The notes: generated by a model from the sequence alone, not told the origin. 58,628 nucleotides of DNA from an uncultured delta proteobacterium (GCA_903881505.1 CAIRTM010000120.1:1-58628); one strand, 5' to 3'. Counted from the first letter of the stretch, positions 26,377 through 35,423 are shown. Numbers and translations are program-made.

Positions 26377-27579
26377 ATGCGTGTGATGGGTCCGAAAACA
26401 GCCATGGCAGGCCCTGCGGGCGAGCGCGGCATAGCGCTGCTGCTGGTGCTGTGGGTGATCGTGTTCCTGGCGTTCATCTGCGCGGAATTCAGCTGGACCA
26501 TGCGCACGGAAACCTCCACGGCCGCCAATTTCAAGGAGGGCAGCCAGGCCTATTATGCGGCTGAAGCCGGCGTCAACCGCGCCATCATCGAGCTGCTGCG
26601 CGCCGCGGCCTCCTCACGCAGCAGCGTTTTCGCCGACTCGGAAGGGGACGAAGAACCGGACGGGCCCGGCGAAAATCCGGGCGATGCTGACGGCGCCTAT
26701 GATGAACTGCAGCTGTGGGTTGCCGGGGGAGGTCCGTACCGGTTCGAACTCGGCGATTTTTTCTGCGAGGTGAGCGTTATTGACGAGAACAACAAGGTCA
26801 ATATCAACTCGTTTCTGAATCAGGCGCAAAACGATCCGACGCGCCTGAAGTCGCTGCTTGAGTCGCAGATCGGCCTTGAAGGCGACGATCGTGACATCGT
26901 CGCCGATTCGCTGCTTGACTGGTGGGACAAGGACGGCAATGTCACCGGAACCCAGGGCGCCGAGGACGACTACTATGGGTCGCTTGATCCGCCGTATCCC
27001 TGCCGCAACGGCGACCTGCCGGTGATTGAGGACTGTCTGCTGGTGCGCGGGGTGACGGAGGAGGTTTTTTACGGGCAGGGCCGCCGCATGGAGGAGCGCA
27101 TTGTCCTGAGCCCGGATGAGCTCGAGCAGTTCATCGCCGGCGGAGGACGTGGCGATGCGGATGGTTCCGGGGACGGCGGGGGCGATGCGTACGGCCCGGA
27201 GGGCTTCCCGGGGACGCGCCTCGGGCTTGTTGATGTGTTTTCCGTTACCTCCAGCACGACATCGCTGCAGGTCAATATCAACTCGGCCTCCCTGGAGCAG
27301 CTCGTGCTGCTGCCGGGCATGGACGCCAAGGCCGCCCGCGACATCATCGCCGAGCGCTCACGGCGGCTGTTCGAGAGTCCGACCGACCGGCTTCCGCAGT
27401 ACGCCAACTACGAGGTATGGAAAAAAATGATCAGGGTGCAGCGGCCGTCTGCCCAGAATACCTATACGATCGTGTCGCGCGGGGTTTCCCGCGACGGGCG
27501 CATCAGCCGCACCGTCCGGTGCAGCCTGCTTGTATCGGCGTCGAAGTGCATTATCTCAGACTGGCGCACGGGCGGCTGA
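26377..27579 (+). CDS. gspK: Pseudopilus tip protein GspK
   Basis: A 400-residue protein starting with a prepilin-like segment RGIALLLVLWVIVFLAFIC, which lacks Glu at +5 as in other GspK proteins. It then has QAYYAAEAGVNRAI, N-x-V-N-I-N, and DSLLDWWDKDGN with acidic loops that bind calcium in characterised GspK. Repeat NINSAS and a helix-hairpin-helix-like LVLLPGMDAKAARDII follow. Several Asp/Gly-rich inserts lengthen it. In-frame GTG 26371 and ATG 26386/26404 are alternative starts. It caps the pseudopilus and controls its length. Confidence 0.9.
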   Translation: MRVMGPKTAMAGPAGERGIALLLVLWVIVFLAFICAEFSWTMRTETSTAANFKEGSQAYYAAEAGVNRAIIELLRAAASSRSSVFADSEGDEEPDGPGENPGDADGAYDELQLWVAGGGPYRFELGDFFCEVSVIDENNKVNINSFLNQAQNDPTRLKSLLESQIGLEGDDRDIVADSLLDWWDKDGNVTGTQGAEDDYYGSLDPPYPCRNGDLPVIEDCLLVRGVTEEVFYGQGRRMEERIVLSPDELEQFIAGGGRGDADGSGDGGGDAYGPEGFPGTRLGLVDVFSVTSSTTSLQVNINSASLEQLVLLPGMDAKAARDIIAERSRRLFESPTDRLPQYANYEVWKKMIRVQRPSAQNTYTIVSRGVSRDGRISRTVRCSLLVSASKCIISDWRTGG

Positions 27580-27685
27580 AATGATTTGCCACGGCCGCAA
27601 TTGCGCTGTACAATGCCCGTCGACGCTGCCGCACAGGCAGCTGCGGGCCGTGCAGGGTCTATGAGGGAGAGGATCCCCGGAGCAT

Positions 27686-29266
27686 ATGCGAAGCATCGGT
27701 GTTGTTTTTAAAAAAAATGAAATGCTCATGGTCGCCGCGCGCCACGGGCTCAGCCGCTACTTTCTGGACGGCTACCGGATCCTTCCGTTTCTGGAGTGCC
27801 GTGACGAGGAAAAGGAAGCGGTCATCCTGCATACCATCGAGGGCTTTCTGCGTGATTTTCGCGGCGCACGGTCGAATATTTTTGCGGCCCTGCCGCGCTC
27901 CGATGCTTTCATCAGCTACGTGCATCTGCCCGCTGCTGCACGGGAGGACGTACGCGCCGCCATCGGCTATGAAATCGACCGGCACTCGCCATTCGGGGCC
28001 GATGACGTGTATTATGACTGCCATGTCGTGCGGCACCTGCCTGAGAGCGGCCAGATCTACGTGATGCTGGTTATCGTGCCGCGCGTAAAAGTCGATTTTC
28101 TGATCGAGCTGTTTAAAAAGCTCAATATCCGCCTGCAGGGCATCGAACTGACCACGACCGCCCTGGTCAACGGGCATGCCGTTGCGCTCCCTGCCGGGGC
28201 CGCTTTCGACGCACGGGCGCTTGCGCGCAACGACTATGCGCGCGCAGCGCTGCGGCCGTTTGCGCGCCGTTTCCCGCGCCTTGAACAGCTGCTTGCCGAT
28301 GCCGGTGAGCGCGATCCTGAAGGCCCGAGCCCGATCATCGTGCCGGTGGAATATCTTGAACCCGGGCGCTATGAGCTCAACGTGCTGGCCGACGGCGCGC
28401 TGCACTATTCGCGCGTTTTTACCGCCACGGGCCGCGAGCCCGACGAGGCCCAGCTGCGCGACATGCTGCGCCATGGCCGGCAGGCCTGCATCCACCTGCC
28501 GTTTGAGCAGGTCGAGGAGCGCCCCTTGCGTTTCGTGATTTCCGGCCGGGAGCTGGACCGCAATTTCGCCGCGGCCGTTGCTGATGAGCTGGGCGGCCTG
28601 TTCAGCCCTGCCGCGCAGCTGCCGCTGGACCCGGTCCCCGCGCAGGGCGAGCCCCAGGCGGCCGTGGCGCCCCTGCTGCTTGTGCCCGCTAACCTTGCGC
28701 TCAAGGGCCTTGCGCCGGTTGCGCTGGACATCAACCTGATACCGCCGGAGCTGCGCCCGCGCCGCAGAAAAAGCAAGCGCAAACTGATTGCCGCGGCAGC
28801 CGCCTGCACGCTGCTGCTGCTGCTTGCCGCCCTGGCGCTGCGCTGGGACAGTTCGCGCGCCGCTGAGCAGGCCAGGACTTCCGCGCAGGTCGGCCGTCTC
28901 GCGCGCGAGTATAAAATTCTTGAGCAGCAGCGAGAAGAGTTTGCCCGCATGGAGCAGCTGTATGCATCGGCCCAGAGCATCGCAGCCCGCGACGTTGGCA
29001 AATTGAAGGTGCTGCGCGAGCTGACCGAGATATTTCCCGATGACGCCTGGCTGACGGAATTTACCTACCGCGCCGACCGCTCCGAGCTCAGGCTGTCGGG
29101 CTATGCGCTTTCGGCATCGCAGCTGCTGCCGGTGCTTGAGCAGTCGGATTTGTTCGAAAATGTCCGCTTTACCTCGCCCATTACGACTGACCAGCGCCTG
29201 CGCAAGGAACAGTTCCGGCTGGAAATGAAAATCCAGGCCGCCGCCGCAGTCAAGGAGGCGCCATGA
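27686..29266 (+). CDS. gspL: GspL-type inner-membrane protein with PilM/PilN-like organisation
   Basis: A 526-residue protein. The N-terminal cytoplasmic part (1-300) resembles the actin-like fold of PilM/GspL (IGYEIDRHSPFGADDVYYD). At about 345 the sequence INLIPPELRPRR, a PilN signature, is followed by one membrane helix (about 366-388). A coiled-coil stretch and a periplasmic ferredoxin-like domain follow (LRELTEIFPDDAWLTEF and SGYALSASQLLPVLEQS). It therefore looks like PilM fused to PilN, which is what GspL is thought to be. GspL anchors GspE to the membrane platform. It overlaps gspM by 4 bp. Confidence 0.85.
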   Translation: MRSIGVVFKKNEMLMVAARHGLSRYFLDGYRILPFLECRDEEKEAVILHTIEGFLRDFRGARSNIFAALPRSDAFISYVHLPAAAREDVRAAIGYEIDRHSPFGADDVYYDCHVVRHLPESGQIYVMLVIVPRVKVDFLIELFKKLNIRLQGIELTTTALVNGHAVALPAGAAFDARALARNDYARAALRPFARRFPRLEQLLADAGERDPEGPSPIIVPVEYLEPGRYELNVLADGALHYSRVFTATGREPDEAQLRDMLRHGRQACIHLPFEQVEERPLRFVISGRELDRNFAAAVADELGGLFSPAAQLPLDPVPAQGEPQAAVAPLLLVPANLALKGLAPVALDINLIPPELRPRRRKSKRKLIAAAAACTLLLLLAALALRWDSSRAAEQARTSAQVGRLAREYKILEQQREEFARMEQLYASAQSIAARDVGKLKVLRELTEIFPDDAWLTEFTYRADRSELRLSGYALSASQLLPVLEQSDLFENVRFTSPITTDQRLRKEQFRLEMKIQAAAAVKEAP

Positions 29267-29826
29267 CGATGTCGGAGCGCAACAGGCGCAGCCTCATCCT
29301 GGGCGGCAGCGTTGTCGCCCTGATCCTGCTGTGGGTCTTCGTGCTGATGCCGTTTTCAGACCGTATCAGTTTGCGCGAGCAGGAGATCGAGGACAATGAA
29401 AAGCTCATCCGCCGCTACAGCGCCGCTCTTGAGGAAGCCGCGGCCCGTCCTGCCGCCGACAGCGAGATCCGCGCCCGGCTCGGCCAGGTGGAAGAGCGCC
29501 TGTTTACGGGCAAAACCATACAGCTTGCGGCGGCCGATATCCAGAGAATCGTCGACGGCGCCGCGCGCCAGAGCGAGCTTGCCATCCGGACCGTGAGGGT
29601 CATGGATTCGGAAAAGGTCGATGCTTTTGTGGCCGTGCCGATCCAGGTGATTTTTGAGTCGGACCTGACACGGCTGATAAAGTTTGTTTCGCTGATTGAA
29701 ACCAACCGGAAGCTGCTGACAATCCCCGAGCTCCAGATCAGGGTAAAAAACAGGCGCCAGCCGCGCGAAATTACCCTTACCATGAAAATAGCCGGCTATA
29801 TGAAACCAGAAGGAACGGGACGATGA
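29263..29826 (+). CDS. gspM: Type II secretion protein GspM
   Basis: A 187-residue bitopic inner-membrane protein with one membrane helix (about 12-31), then a coiled coil and a small alpha/beta periplasmic domain of PilO/GspM type. GspM binds GspL and stabilises the platform. Sequence conservation in this family is low, so position (4-bp overlaps with gspL and gspD) and topology carry the assignment. Confidence 0.82.
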   Translation: MTMSERNRRSLILGGSVVALILLWVFVLMPFSDRISLREQEIEDNEKLIRRYSAALEEAAARPAADSEIRARLGQVEERLFTGKTIQLAAADIQRIVDGAARQSELAIRTVRVMDSEKVDAFVAVPIQVIFESDLTRLIKFVSLIETNRKLLTIPELQIRVKNRRQPREITLTMKIAGYMKPEGTGR

Positions 29827-32231
29827 TGAAACTCATGACAGTAGTGATCATGACCGCTTTTGCAGCGTTCGGGTGCGCAGGCACGCAAACGGCCAGCCTG
29901 CCGTCTGAGCCACATGCGCAGGCCGCCGCGCAGGCCCCGCCCGCCGCGCCTGAGGCGCCGCAGGCTCCGGCCGCCGCGCCGGATGCCAAGCCCGCTGCCG
30001 CCGCAGCCCCCGCAAAGCCTGCTGCTTCCCCCGCGAAAGGCAAGCAGGAGGATTTCACCTGGTACGGGGAAGCGCGCACGAAGGCCGCAGCTGCCTCACC
30101 CCCGGTACCCGCACCCACCGGAGAGATGATCGCGCTTAATTTCGACGATGCCGATATCTATGAGGTCGTCAACGCATTGTCCGAGGCGCTGGGCGTCAAT
30201 TTCATCATAGACCAGAGGGTCAAGGGCCGGGTCAACATCCACACGGCCGGCGAAATCGACAAGAGCAGGCTGCTGCCGATCATGGAAACCATTTTCGAGA
30301 TGAACAATATCGCCATGGTCCAGTCCGGCGATTTCTATAAAATCATCCCGATCAAGGAGGCCAGGCAGCAGATCGTTGATTTCAGCATCGGCCGCGATGT
30401 AGCGCGCGTGCCGTCCAACGACCGGCAGATGATCCAGGTCGTGCCCCTGCAGTATGTGCCCGCCAAGGAGATCGAAACGCTGGTGAAGCGTTTCCTGGGC
30501 CCGGGCGGCGATGTGTTCGAGTACCCCAAGGGCAACCTGGTCGTGATCATCGAGCGCGCGGCCACGATACGCAAGATGCTGGCCCTGATCAACGAGGTCG
30601 ATATCGACCTGTTCGCCTACAACCACGTCCGTTTTTTCAAGGTCGAGCATGCCAATGCCGCCGATGTTGCCGCCGAGCTTGAAGAAATTTTTGCGTCGAT
30701 CGGCCTTGATAAAACCCCGGAAAAAGGGCTGGGCATGAAGTTCATTCCGGTCGAGCGCGTCGGCGGCGTGATGGCGGTCGGCTCGGTTCCGGCCGCGTTC
30801 GACCGGGTCGCGAAATGGCTGGAAGTGCTCGACACCGTCGATGACAATGCCACCGAGCAGGTGTTCATCTATTTCGTCGAGAACGGCAAGGCCGAGGAGA
30901 TCGGCGATGTGCTGAGCCAGGTCTATCTCGGCGGCAGCGGCGGCATGGGCATGCAGGGCCGCAATATGCAGGACTTCCAGAGCCGCACCCGGGGCGGGGC
31001 AAGCAGCCGCCGTTCCGGACAGGATTCCGGCAGCTTCAGCAGCGGTCTCGGCGGCAGCAGCAGCCGCAGCGGCAGCTTCGGCAGCGGCAGCAGCTTCGGC
31101 AGCGGCAGCAGCAGCCGCAGCGGTCTCAGCGGCAGCGGCAATTTCGGCAGCGGCGGAAGCAGCCGCGGCAGCAGCAGCCGCAACCGCCGCAGCCTGATGG
31201 GCGGCGGCAGGGCTATGTCCTCGCAGGGCGGCGAAGCTTCGACCCTGCTTGAGGCCGATGTCAGCATCGTGGTCGACATACCGACCAACGCCATCATCGT
31301 CCGGGCCATCCCGCGCGACTACGAGATCATCAAGCGCACCATGGTCCAGCTCGACAAGGTCCCGCGCCAGGTCCTGATCGAAGTGATGATCGCCGAGGTG
31401 ACGCTGAGCGGGGACACCGAGTTCGGTGTTGAATGGTCCCTGTACAGCGACGATGCCTCGATCGGCGGCTATAAAGGCAAGGACCGCTTCGGGTATAACA
31501 AGGGGAATCTTCCTCTTGTGGACGCAGATGGTAATGCGCTTCCCCTTGCCGATGTTGTGCCGAAGGGCTTTACCTATCTGTTTGATTCCGACGACTTGAA
31601 GGTGTTTTTACAGGCGCAGGCAAGCCAGAACAAGCTCAATATCCTTTCCTCGCCGCATATCCTTACCGCCGACAACATGGAGGCCCGCATCGAGGTCGGC
31701 GAAGAAGTGCCTCTGGTGTCCAGCGAGTACATACCCCTCACAACAGAAGCCAATGACACGACATCGCGCTCGGTCGAATACCGTTCCACCGGCGTCATTC
31801 TCGCCGTGACGCCGCGCATCAATGAGCGCGGCCTGGTGGCCATGGACGTCAGCCAGGAGGTGAGCAAGGCCGCGGAGAATAAAACCAGCGGCGTTGATTC
31901 GCCGGTTATCATCAACCGCATAGTCGACACGAGCCTGGTCGTCCAGGACGGCCAGACGATCGTTATCGGCGGTCTTATCCAGGACCAGGGGGATGATGTC
32001 GAATCGGGCATACCGTATTTGTCCCGCATACCGCTGCTCGGCTTCCTGTTCGGCAGCAGCTCAACAACTGACAAGAAAACCGAACTTATCCTCATGCTGA
32101 CTCCGCATGTGGTCGCTAATTTTGAAGAGGTTGACCTGGTGACAAATGAGATGAAGAAAAAAGTGACCAATATACGGAATCTTATCAACAGGAGCGGCAA
32201 TTATTGGGATGCCTACAAGGATAAGCAATAG
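29823..32231 (+). CDS. gspD: Type II secretion outer-membrane secretin GspD (lipoprotein)
   Basis: An 802-residue secretin. The N-terminus has a lipobox ending FGC at residue 18, so it is probably a lipoprotein that reaches the outer membrane without a separate pilotin. A Pro/Ala-rich linker follows to about 95. The N0 domain (ALNFDDADIYEVVNALSEAL) and N1-N3 domains come next. N3 is interrupted by a Ser/Gly/Arg-rich loop of about 75 residues (about 375-455). The secretin core begins VPRQVLIEVMIAEV and contains VPLVSSEYIP and GLIQDQGDD-x-ES-G-I-P. It forms the outer-membrane channel. It is last in the operon; gspC, normally next to gspD, is missing. Confidence 0.94.
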   Translation: MMKLMTVVIMTAFAAFGCAGTQTASLPSEPHAQAAAQAPPAAPEAPQAPAAAPDAKPAAAAAPAKPAASPAKGKQEDFTWYGEARTKAAAASPPVPAPTGEMIALNFDDADIYEVVNALSEALGVNFIIDQRVKGRVNIHTAGEIDKSRLLPIMETIFEMNNIAMVQSGDFYKIIPIKEARQQIVDFSIGRDVARVPSNDRQMIQVVPLQYVPAKEIETLVKRFLGPGGDVFEYPKGNLVVIIERAATIRKMLALINEVDIDLFAYNHVRFFKVEHANAADVAAELEEIFASIGLDKTPEKGLGMKFIPVERVGGVMAVGSVPAAFDRVAKWLEVLDTVDDNATEQVFIYFVENGKAEEIGDVLSQVYLGGSGGMGMQGRNMQDFQSRTRGGASSRRSGQDSGSFSSGLGGSSSRSGSFGSGSSFGSGSSSRSGLSGSGNFGSGGSSRGSSSRNRRSLMGGGRAMSSQGGEASTLLEADVSIVVDIPTNAIIVRAIPRDYEIIKRTMVQLDKVPRQVLIEVMIAEVTLSGDTEFGVEWSLYSDDASIGGYKGKDRFGYNKGNLPLVDADGNALPLADVVPKGFTYLFDSDDLKVFLQAQASQNKLNILSSPHILTADNMEARIEVGEEVPLVSSEYIPLTTEANDTTSRSVEYRSTGVILAVTPRINERGLVAMDVSQEVSKAAENKTSGVDSPVIINRIVDTSLVVQDGQTIVIGGLIQDQGDDVESGIPYLSRIPLLGFLFGSSSTTDKKTELILMLTPHVVANFEEVDLVTNEMKKKVTNIRNLINRSGNYWDAYKDKQ

Positions 32232-32254
32232 GGGGGGCCTTGGTGATCCGTCCG

Positions 32255-32276
32255 GGGGCGAAAAATTGTTCGCCCC
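32255..32276. repeat. Short hairpin after gspD (GGGGCGAA/TTCGCCCC)
   Basis: A perfect 8-bp inverted repeat with a 6-nt loop 24 bp after the gspD stop. The sequence resembles the GGGGCGAA...TTCGCCCC repeats scattered between genes in many bacteria. No T-tract follows. It may act as a bidirectional stability hairpin. Confidence 0.6.
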
Positions 32277-32352
32277 TACAGACGCCGCTGAGATGCAGGA
32301 CGATTACAACTCAGTAGGCCTGCTGAGGCGGATAGGCATTTTCCATAATCCG

Positions 32353-33330
32353 TTAATTCCATCCGTCCGGCCGGCTGAAGTCGGGCACGAACGCGCGGTC
32401 GTCCTGACCGCATTCCTGCACCCAGCCGTTTTCAAATCCGAGCTCATACAGCATCGCGCATGCCTGTTCATATTCCTCCGGGCTCAGGGGGCGGCCCAGC
32501 ACCGGGTGCCCGGCAGCCTTGAAGCAGGGAGTGAACTGCCCCATCAGGCTTATGGTCACAAATGGCCCCAGGTTCTTCTTGATCGCCCGCAGGACGCGGT
32601 AGGTGTCTGTGAGCCCGTCCGGCAGCACCAGGTGCCTGATGATCAGGCCCCGCAGGGCACTGCCGTGTTCGTCCACCTCCAGATGCCCGGCCTGACGCGC
32701 CATTTCCCGCAGGGCTGCCATGTTGATCCGGTGATAGTCGGGCGCCTCTGAAAAATGCATCGCAATGGCATCGCTGCAGTACTTGGCGTCCGGCAGGTAG
32801 ATATCGATAATGCCGTCCAGCAGGCGCAGCACCTCGGGATTTTCATACCCGTTGGAGTTGTAAACCAGCGGCACGCGCAGGCCGCCTGCGGCCGCAAGGA
32901 TAAGCGCTTCAAGAATGCCCGGCAGGAAATGGGCGGCTGATACCAGGCTGATGTTGCGGCAGCCCCGGTCCTGCAGGCCGAGCATCATGTGCGCGAGTTC
33001 TTCCGCGCTGACCTCCCGGCCAAGATGCTCCCGGCTGATCTGGTAGTTCTGGCAGAACAGGCAGCGCAGGTTGCAGTGCGTGAAAAAAACGGTGCCGGAG
33101 CCGCACGTGCCGGATATGGCCGGTTCCTCGCCCGTGTGCGGCAGCGCTTTTGCCGCCTGCACGCGGCTTCCGGCCCGGCAGAAGCCGCGCTCGCCGCGGG
33201 TGCGGTCAACCCCGCAGCAGCGCGGGCACAGGCGGCAGGGGGAGCAAAGCGCGCGCAGCGCCCGGGCCCGTTCCTCGAGCAGGCCCTGCTCGTGCAGGCT
33301 CAGGTATCCGGGTTTAGAGGCGTTCGTCAT
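32353..33330 (-). CDS. Radical SAM protein, PflX-like
   Basis: A 325-residue protein. The N-terminus has a Cys cluster C29, C32, C35, C38, C39 and C51 (CSPCRLCPRCCGVDR...GFC), the hallmark of the PflX group (pyruvate-formate-lyase-activase homologues). The radical-SAM motif is HCNLRCLFC with C86, C90 and C93. The rest (VYNSNGYENPEVLRLLDG and DIYLPDAKY) fits the family. The target is unknown; no glycyl-radical enzyme is adjacent. The frame is open for 36 further codons upstream, but the ATG at 33330 with a GAGGG box about 10 bp upstream fits the family start. Convergent with gspD. Confidence 0.85.
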   Translation of the reverse strand: MTNASKPGYLSLHEQGLLEERARALRALCSPCRLCPRCCGVDRTRGERGFCRAGSRVQAAKALPHTGEEPAISGTCGSGTVFFTHCNLRCLFCQNYQISREHLGREVSAEELAHMMLGLQDRGCRNISLVSAAHFLPGILEALILAAAGGLRVPLVYNSNGYENPEVLRLLDGIIDIYLPDAKYCSDAIAMHFSEAPDYHRINMAALREMARQAGHLEVDEHGSALRGLIIRHLVLPDGLTDTYRVLRAIKKNLGPFVTISLMGQFTPCFKAAGHPVLGRPLSPEEYEQACAMLYELGFENGWVQECGQDDRAFVPDFSRPDGWN

Positions 33331-33457
33331 CGTTTTTAGGCCCTCTGAGTTTGTTGTACATACAAAGTTGAGTCTATAAAATATAGTTAAAAGCTTTTTG
33401 CGGCGTGACACGTTGTGCGGAGGTTCTGGGACTGCCATGCCACGGCATAAGGCGATT
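33331..33457. other. Intergenic, no gene seen
   Basis: An A+T-rich stretch before the palindromic repeat. It probably carries the promoter of the PflX-like gene on the minus strand, but no convincing -35/-10 pair could be fixed. Confidence 0.35.
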
Positions 33458-33535
33458 TCTCCCTTTTAGAAAGGGGGATACAGGGGGATTTCACTCTTTC
33501 GTCAAATCCCCCAACCCCCTTTGCCAAAGGGGGCT
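33458..33535. repeat. Palindromic G-run/C-run repeat, MITE-like
   Basis: An imperfect inverted repeat of about 78 bp. AAAGGGGGATACAGGGGGATT on the left is mirrored by AATCCCCCAACCCCCTTT on the right. Each end also forms its own hairpin (CCCTTT/AAAGGG at about 33461-33475 and CCCCCTTT/AAAGGGGG at 33515-33533). Related AAATCCCCC...CCCCTTTG repeats are common between genes in Desulfobacterota and Cyanobacteria. It encodes nothing. Confidence 0.75.
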
Positions 33536-33791
33536 TGAACACAGCTACCCTGCACGATGCACTACGGCAATTCTGCGCAGCGGGTCTGTACAAATAATTG
33601 CGCGCGCCTTGCATCTGGCCATTTTTGTTTTGCTGGCCTAACAAAACATTGCACCATGGTATAACGGCTCGGCGGCGCCGTGTCAAGCCGGGGCCGGTCC
33701 GAGTTTTTTGTGGACGAACCCGTAAAAATCTGGAACTATCATACGCATACGGCCCGCACGGGCATGATTTTCTGGAAAGGAAGCACACCCC

Positions 33792-34862
33792 ATGAAAGCT
33801 GGCATTATCGGGCTGCCGCAAACCGGCAAAAAAACGCTGTTTACAATCCTGACCGGCGCGCATCCGGCTGCCCAGGCCGACCAGAAAAAAGTCCTGATCG
33901 GCACGGCCAGCCTGCGCGATCCCCGCTTTGAAAAACTCGTCGCCATGTACCGCCCCCGCAAGGAGGTGCAGGCGCGCATCGACCTGGCGCTGCTGCCGAA
34001 ACTCGAGCGCGAGACGATCGCGCGCGGGGATGTGTTCCGCGACATCCTTGATCTGGACGCGATCTGCCACGTGGTGCGCGCATTCGAGGATGACGCGGTC
34101 TATCATGCCGAAGGCTCGGTCGATGCGCTGCGCGATATCGAGATGATCAACGGCGAGCTGATCCTGCACGACCTCGTGTTCGTGGAAACCCGGCTCGAGC
34201 GCCTGGCCGCGGCCATCAAAAAGGTCAAGGACGAGCACCAGCTGAAGGAAAAAGAACTGCTCGAGCGCATGAAGACGCACCTGGAGGCCGAGCGGCCCCT
34301 GCGGCTCATGGCGATCGCGCCCGAGGAGGAGCAGTTGATCCGCAGCTATCCGTTCATCACCCGCAAGGAAATGGTGCTGGTGCTCAACGTGGGCGACGAC
34401 GCGCTTGAAAGCACCGGCCTGATCGAGCGCCTTGCGGCGCTGTGCGAACGCGACCGCATTGAGGTCATGCAGGTCTCGGCGCGCATGGAGGCCGAGGTGG
34501 CCGCGCTCGAGTCCGAGGAGGAGCGCCGCGAGTTTCTTGAAGGCCTGGGCATCAAACACTCGGCGCTTGAGCAGCTCTCAGCCCTGTGCATCAAGGCCCT
34601 GGGCCTGATATCGTTTTTTACCGTGGGCGAGGACGAGGTGCGCCAGTGGCTGCTGCGCGCCGGATCCAGCGCGCCCGAGGCCGCCGGCGTGATCCACTCC
34701 GACCTGCAGCGCGGCTTTATCCGGGCCGAGACCATGAAATACGCCGAGCTGATGGAGCACGGCACCGAGGCGGCCCTCAAGGCCGCCGGCAAGATGTATC
34801 TCAAGGGCAAGGACTACATCGTCGAGGACGGCGATATTCTCAACATCCGCTTCAAGGTGTAG
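33792..34862 (+). CDS. YchF/OLA1-family protein with degenerate GTPase motifs (DUF933/TGS C-terminus)
   Basis: A 356-residue protein collinear with YchF. Segments ICHVVRAFEDD, EGSVDALRDIEMINGELIL and the C-terminal TGS domain (ISFFTVGEDEVRQWL, AAGVIHSDLQRGFIRAE, GKDYIVEDGDI) match YchF closely. The nucleotide site does not. The P-loop is GLPQTGKKT with Lys14 where Ser/Thr should hold magnesium, against GLPNVGKST in YchF. The switch II D-x-A-G-L-V-x-G-A run is replaced by IDLALLPKLERETIARGD, and the NxxE base-recognition motif reads NVGD. It is therefore likely not an active ATPase/GTPase. Classical YchF binds ribosomes; this could be a regulatory paralogue. Whether a normal ychF exists elsewhere cannot be seen. 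Confidence 0.85.
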   Translation: MKAGIIGLPQTGKKTLFTILTGAHPAAQADQKKVLIGTASLRDPRFEKLVAMYRPRKEVQARIDLALLPKLERETIARGDVFRDILDLDAICHVVRAFEDDAVYHAEGSVDALRDIEMINGELILHDLVFVETRLERLAAAIKKVKDEHQLKEKELLERMKTHLEAERPLRLMAIAPEEEQLIRSYPFITRKEMVLVLNVGDDALESTGLIERLAALCERDRIEVMQVSARMEAEVAALESEEERREFLEGLGIKHSALEQLSALCIKALGLISFFTVGEDEVRQWLLRAGSSAPEAAGVIHSDLQRGFIRAETMKYAELMEHGTEAALKAAGKMYLKGKDYIVEDGDILNIRFKV

Positions 34863-35055
34863 GGCAGGTGCGTGCAGCGGAAGTGGGTCAGCTGACATGC
34901 GTCCACCCCGTCAACGTATCTTTCCGTCCGTGCTGATTGGTTGAACGTTGAACCCTTGTACGCCTTTGAATAAGTGCTTGCCTTGCGCACCCGAGATGTA
35001 TTACACTGCATCGCTGAAAACCGGACGCCCTGCGGACGGCTTTTATAAAAAATAC

Positions 35056-35131
35056 GGGGATGTGGCTCAGCTGGGAGAGCACTGCCTTCGCAAGGCAGGG
35101 GTCGAGGGTTCGAATCCCTTCATCTCCACCA
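35056..35131 (+). tRNA. tRNA-Ala (anticodon CGC)
   Basis: A 76-nt cloverleaf including CCA. Acceptor GGGGATG pairs with CATCTCC (one G-T). The anticodon stem CTGCC/GGCAG encloses TTCGCAA, so the anticodon is CGC. D-arm GGCTCAGCTGGGAGAGC and T-arm GGTTCGAATCC are canonical. A plausible promoter (TTGCCT near 34980 and TACACT near 35005) lies upstream. Confidence 0.95.
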
Positions 35132-35153
35132 GATTATAATCCGGGGCAGTCCC

Positions 35154-35199
35154 GGAAATCACAAAAGCCCTTGAGAAATCAGGGGCTTTTGTGATTTCC
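35154..35199 (+). terminator. Long hairpin after tRNA-Ala, probable terminator/processing structure
   Basis: Arms 35154-35174 and 35179-35199 form a 21-bp stem with one mismatch and a GAAA tetraloop. No T-tract follows. The position 22 bp after the tRNA suggests termination or 3' processing. Confidence 0.5.
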
Positions 35200-35259
35200 C
35201 AGTCTTGTGCTGTCTCATATACTCTATTGATATACCGTCACTGTGAACCTTGGCGCACG

Positions 35260-35420
35260 GCAGTCACCGCCTAAAGTTTTCCGTGTGCCTTGATGCGGGT
35301 ACGACAAAGAACGATGAAGCGCGGACGGTTTATCCTGATAAAGAGTTGAAGGGATGTTTCCGGGCGCAGTTGGGCACAATTTCGGGCACAGGAGCAAAAC
35401 CCGCCACAAGCAGCAGCTAA
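35260..35420 (+). pseudogene. Tyrosine-recombinase (phage integrase) relic
   Basis: In the frame ending at TAA 35418-35420 the DNA encodes about 50 residues. They include CLDAGTTKNDEARTVYPDKE, closely matching the L-x-x-G-T-T-K-N-x-E-x-R-T-V-P strand at the start of tyrosine-integrase catalytic domains. It then jumps to LGTISGTGAKPATSSS, which looks like an integrase C-terminal tail. An in-frame TGA lies upstream, the catalytic R-H-R-Y residues are missing and no start codon fits. Its place just after tRNA-Ala, a classic integration site, supports a decayed island or prophage. Confidence 0.6.
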
Positions 35421-35423
35421 CCC

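Noticed and set aside
30990-31200. Tandem-repeat-like GC-rich stretch
   Set aside because: It is the Ser/Gly/Arg-rich loop of the secretin read in frame, with codon repeats, not an independent DNA repeat.
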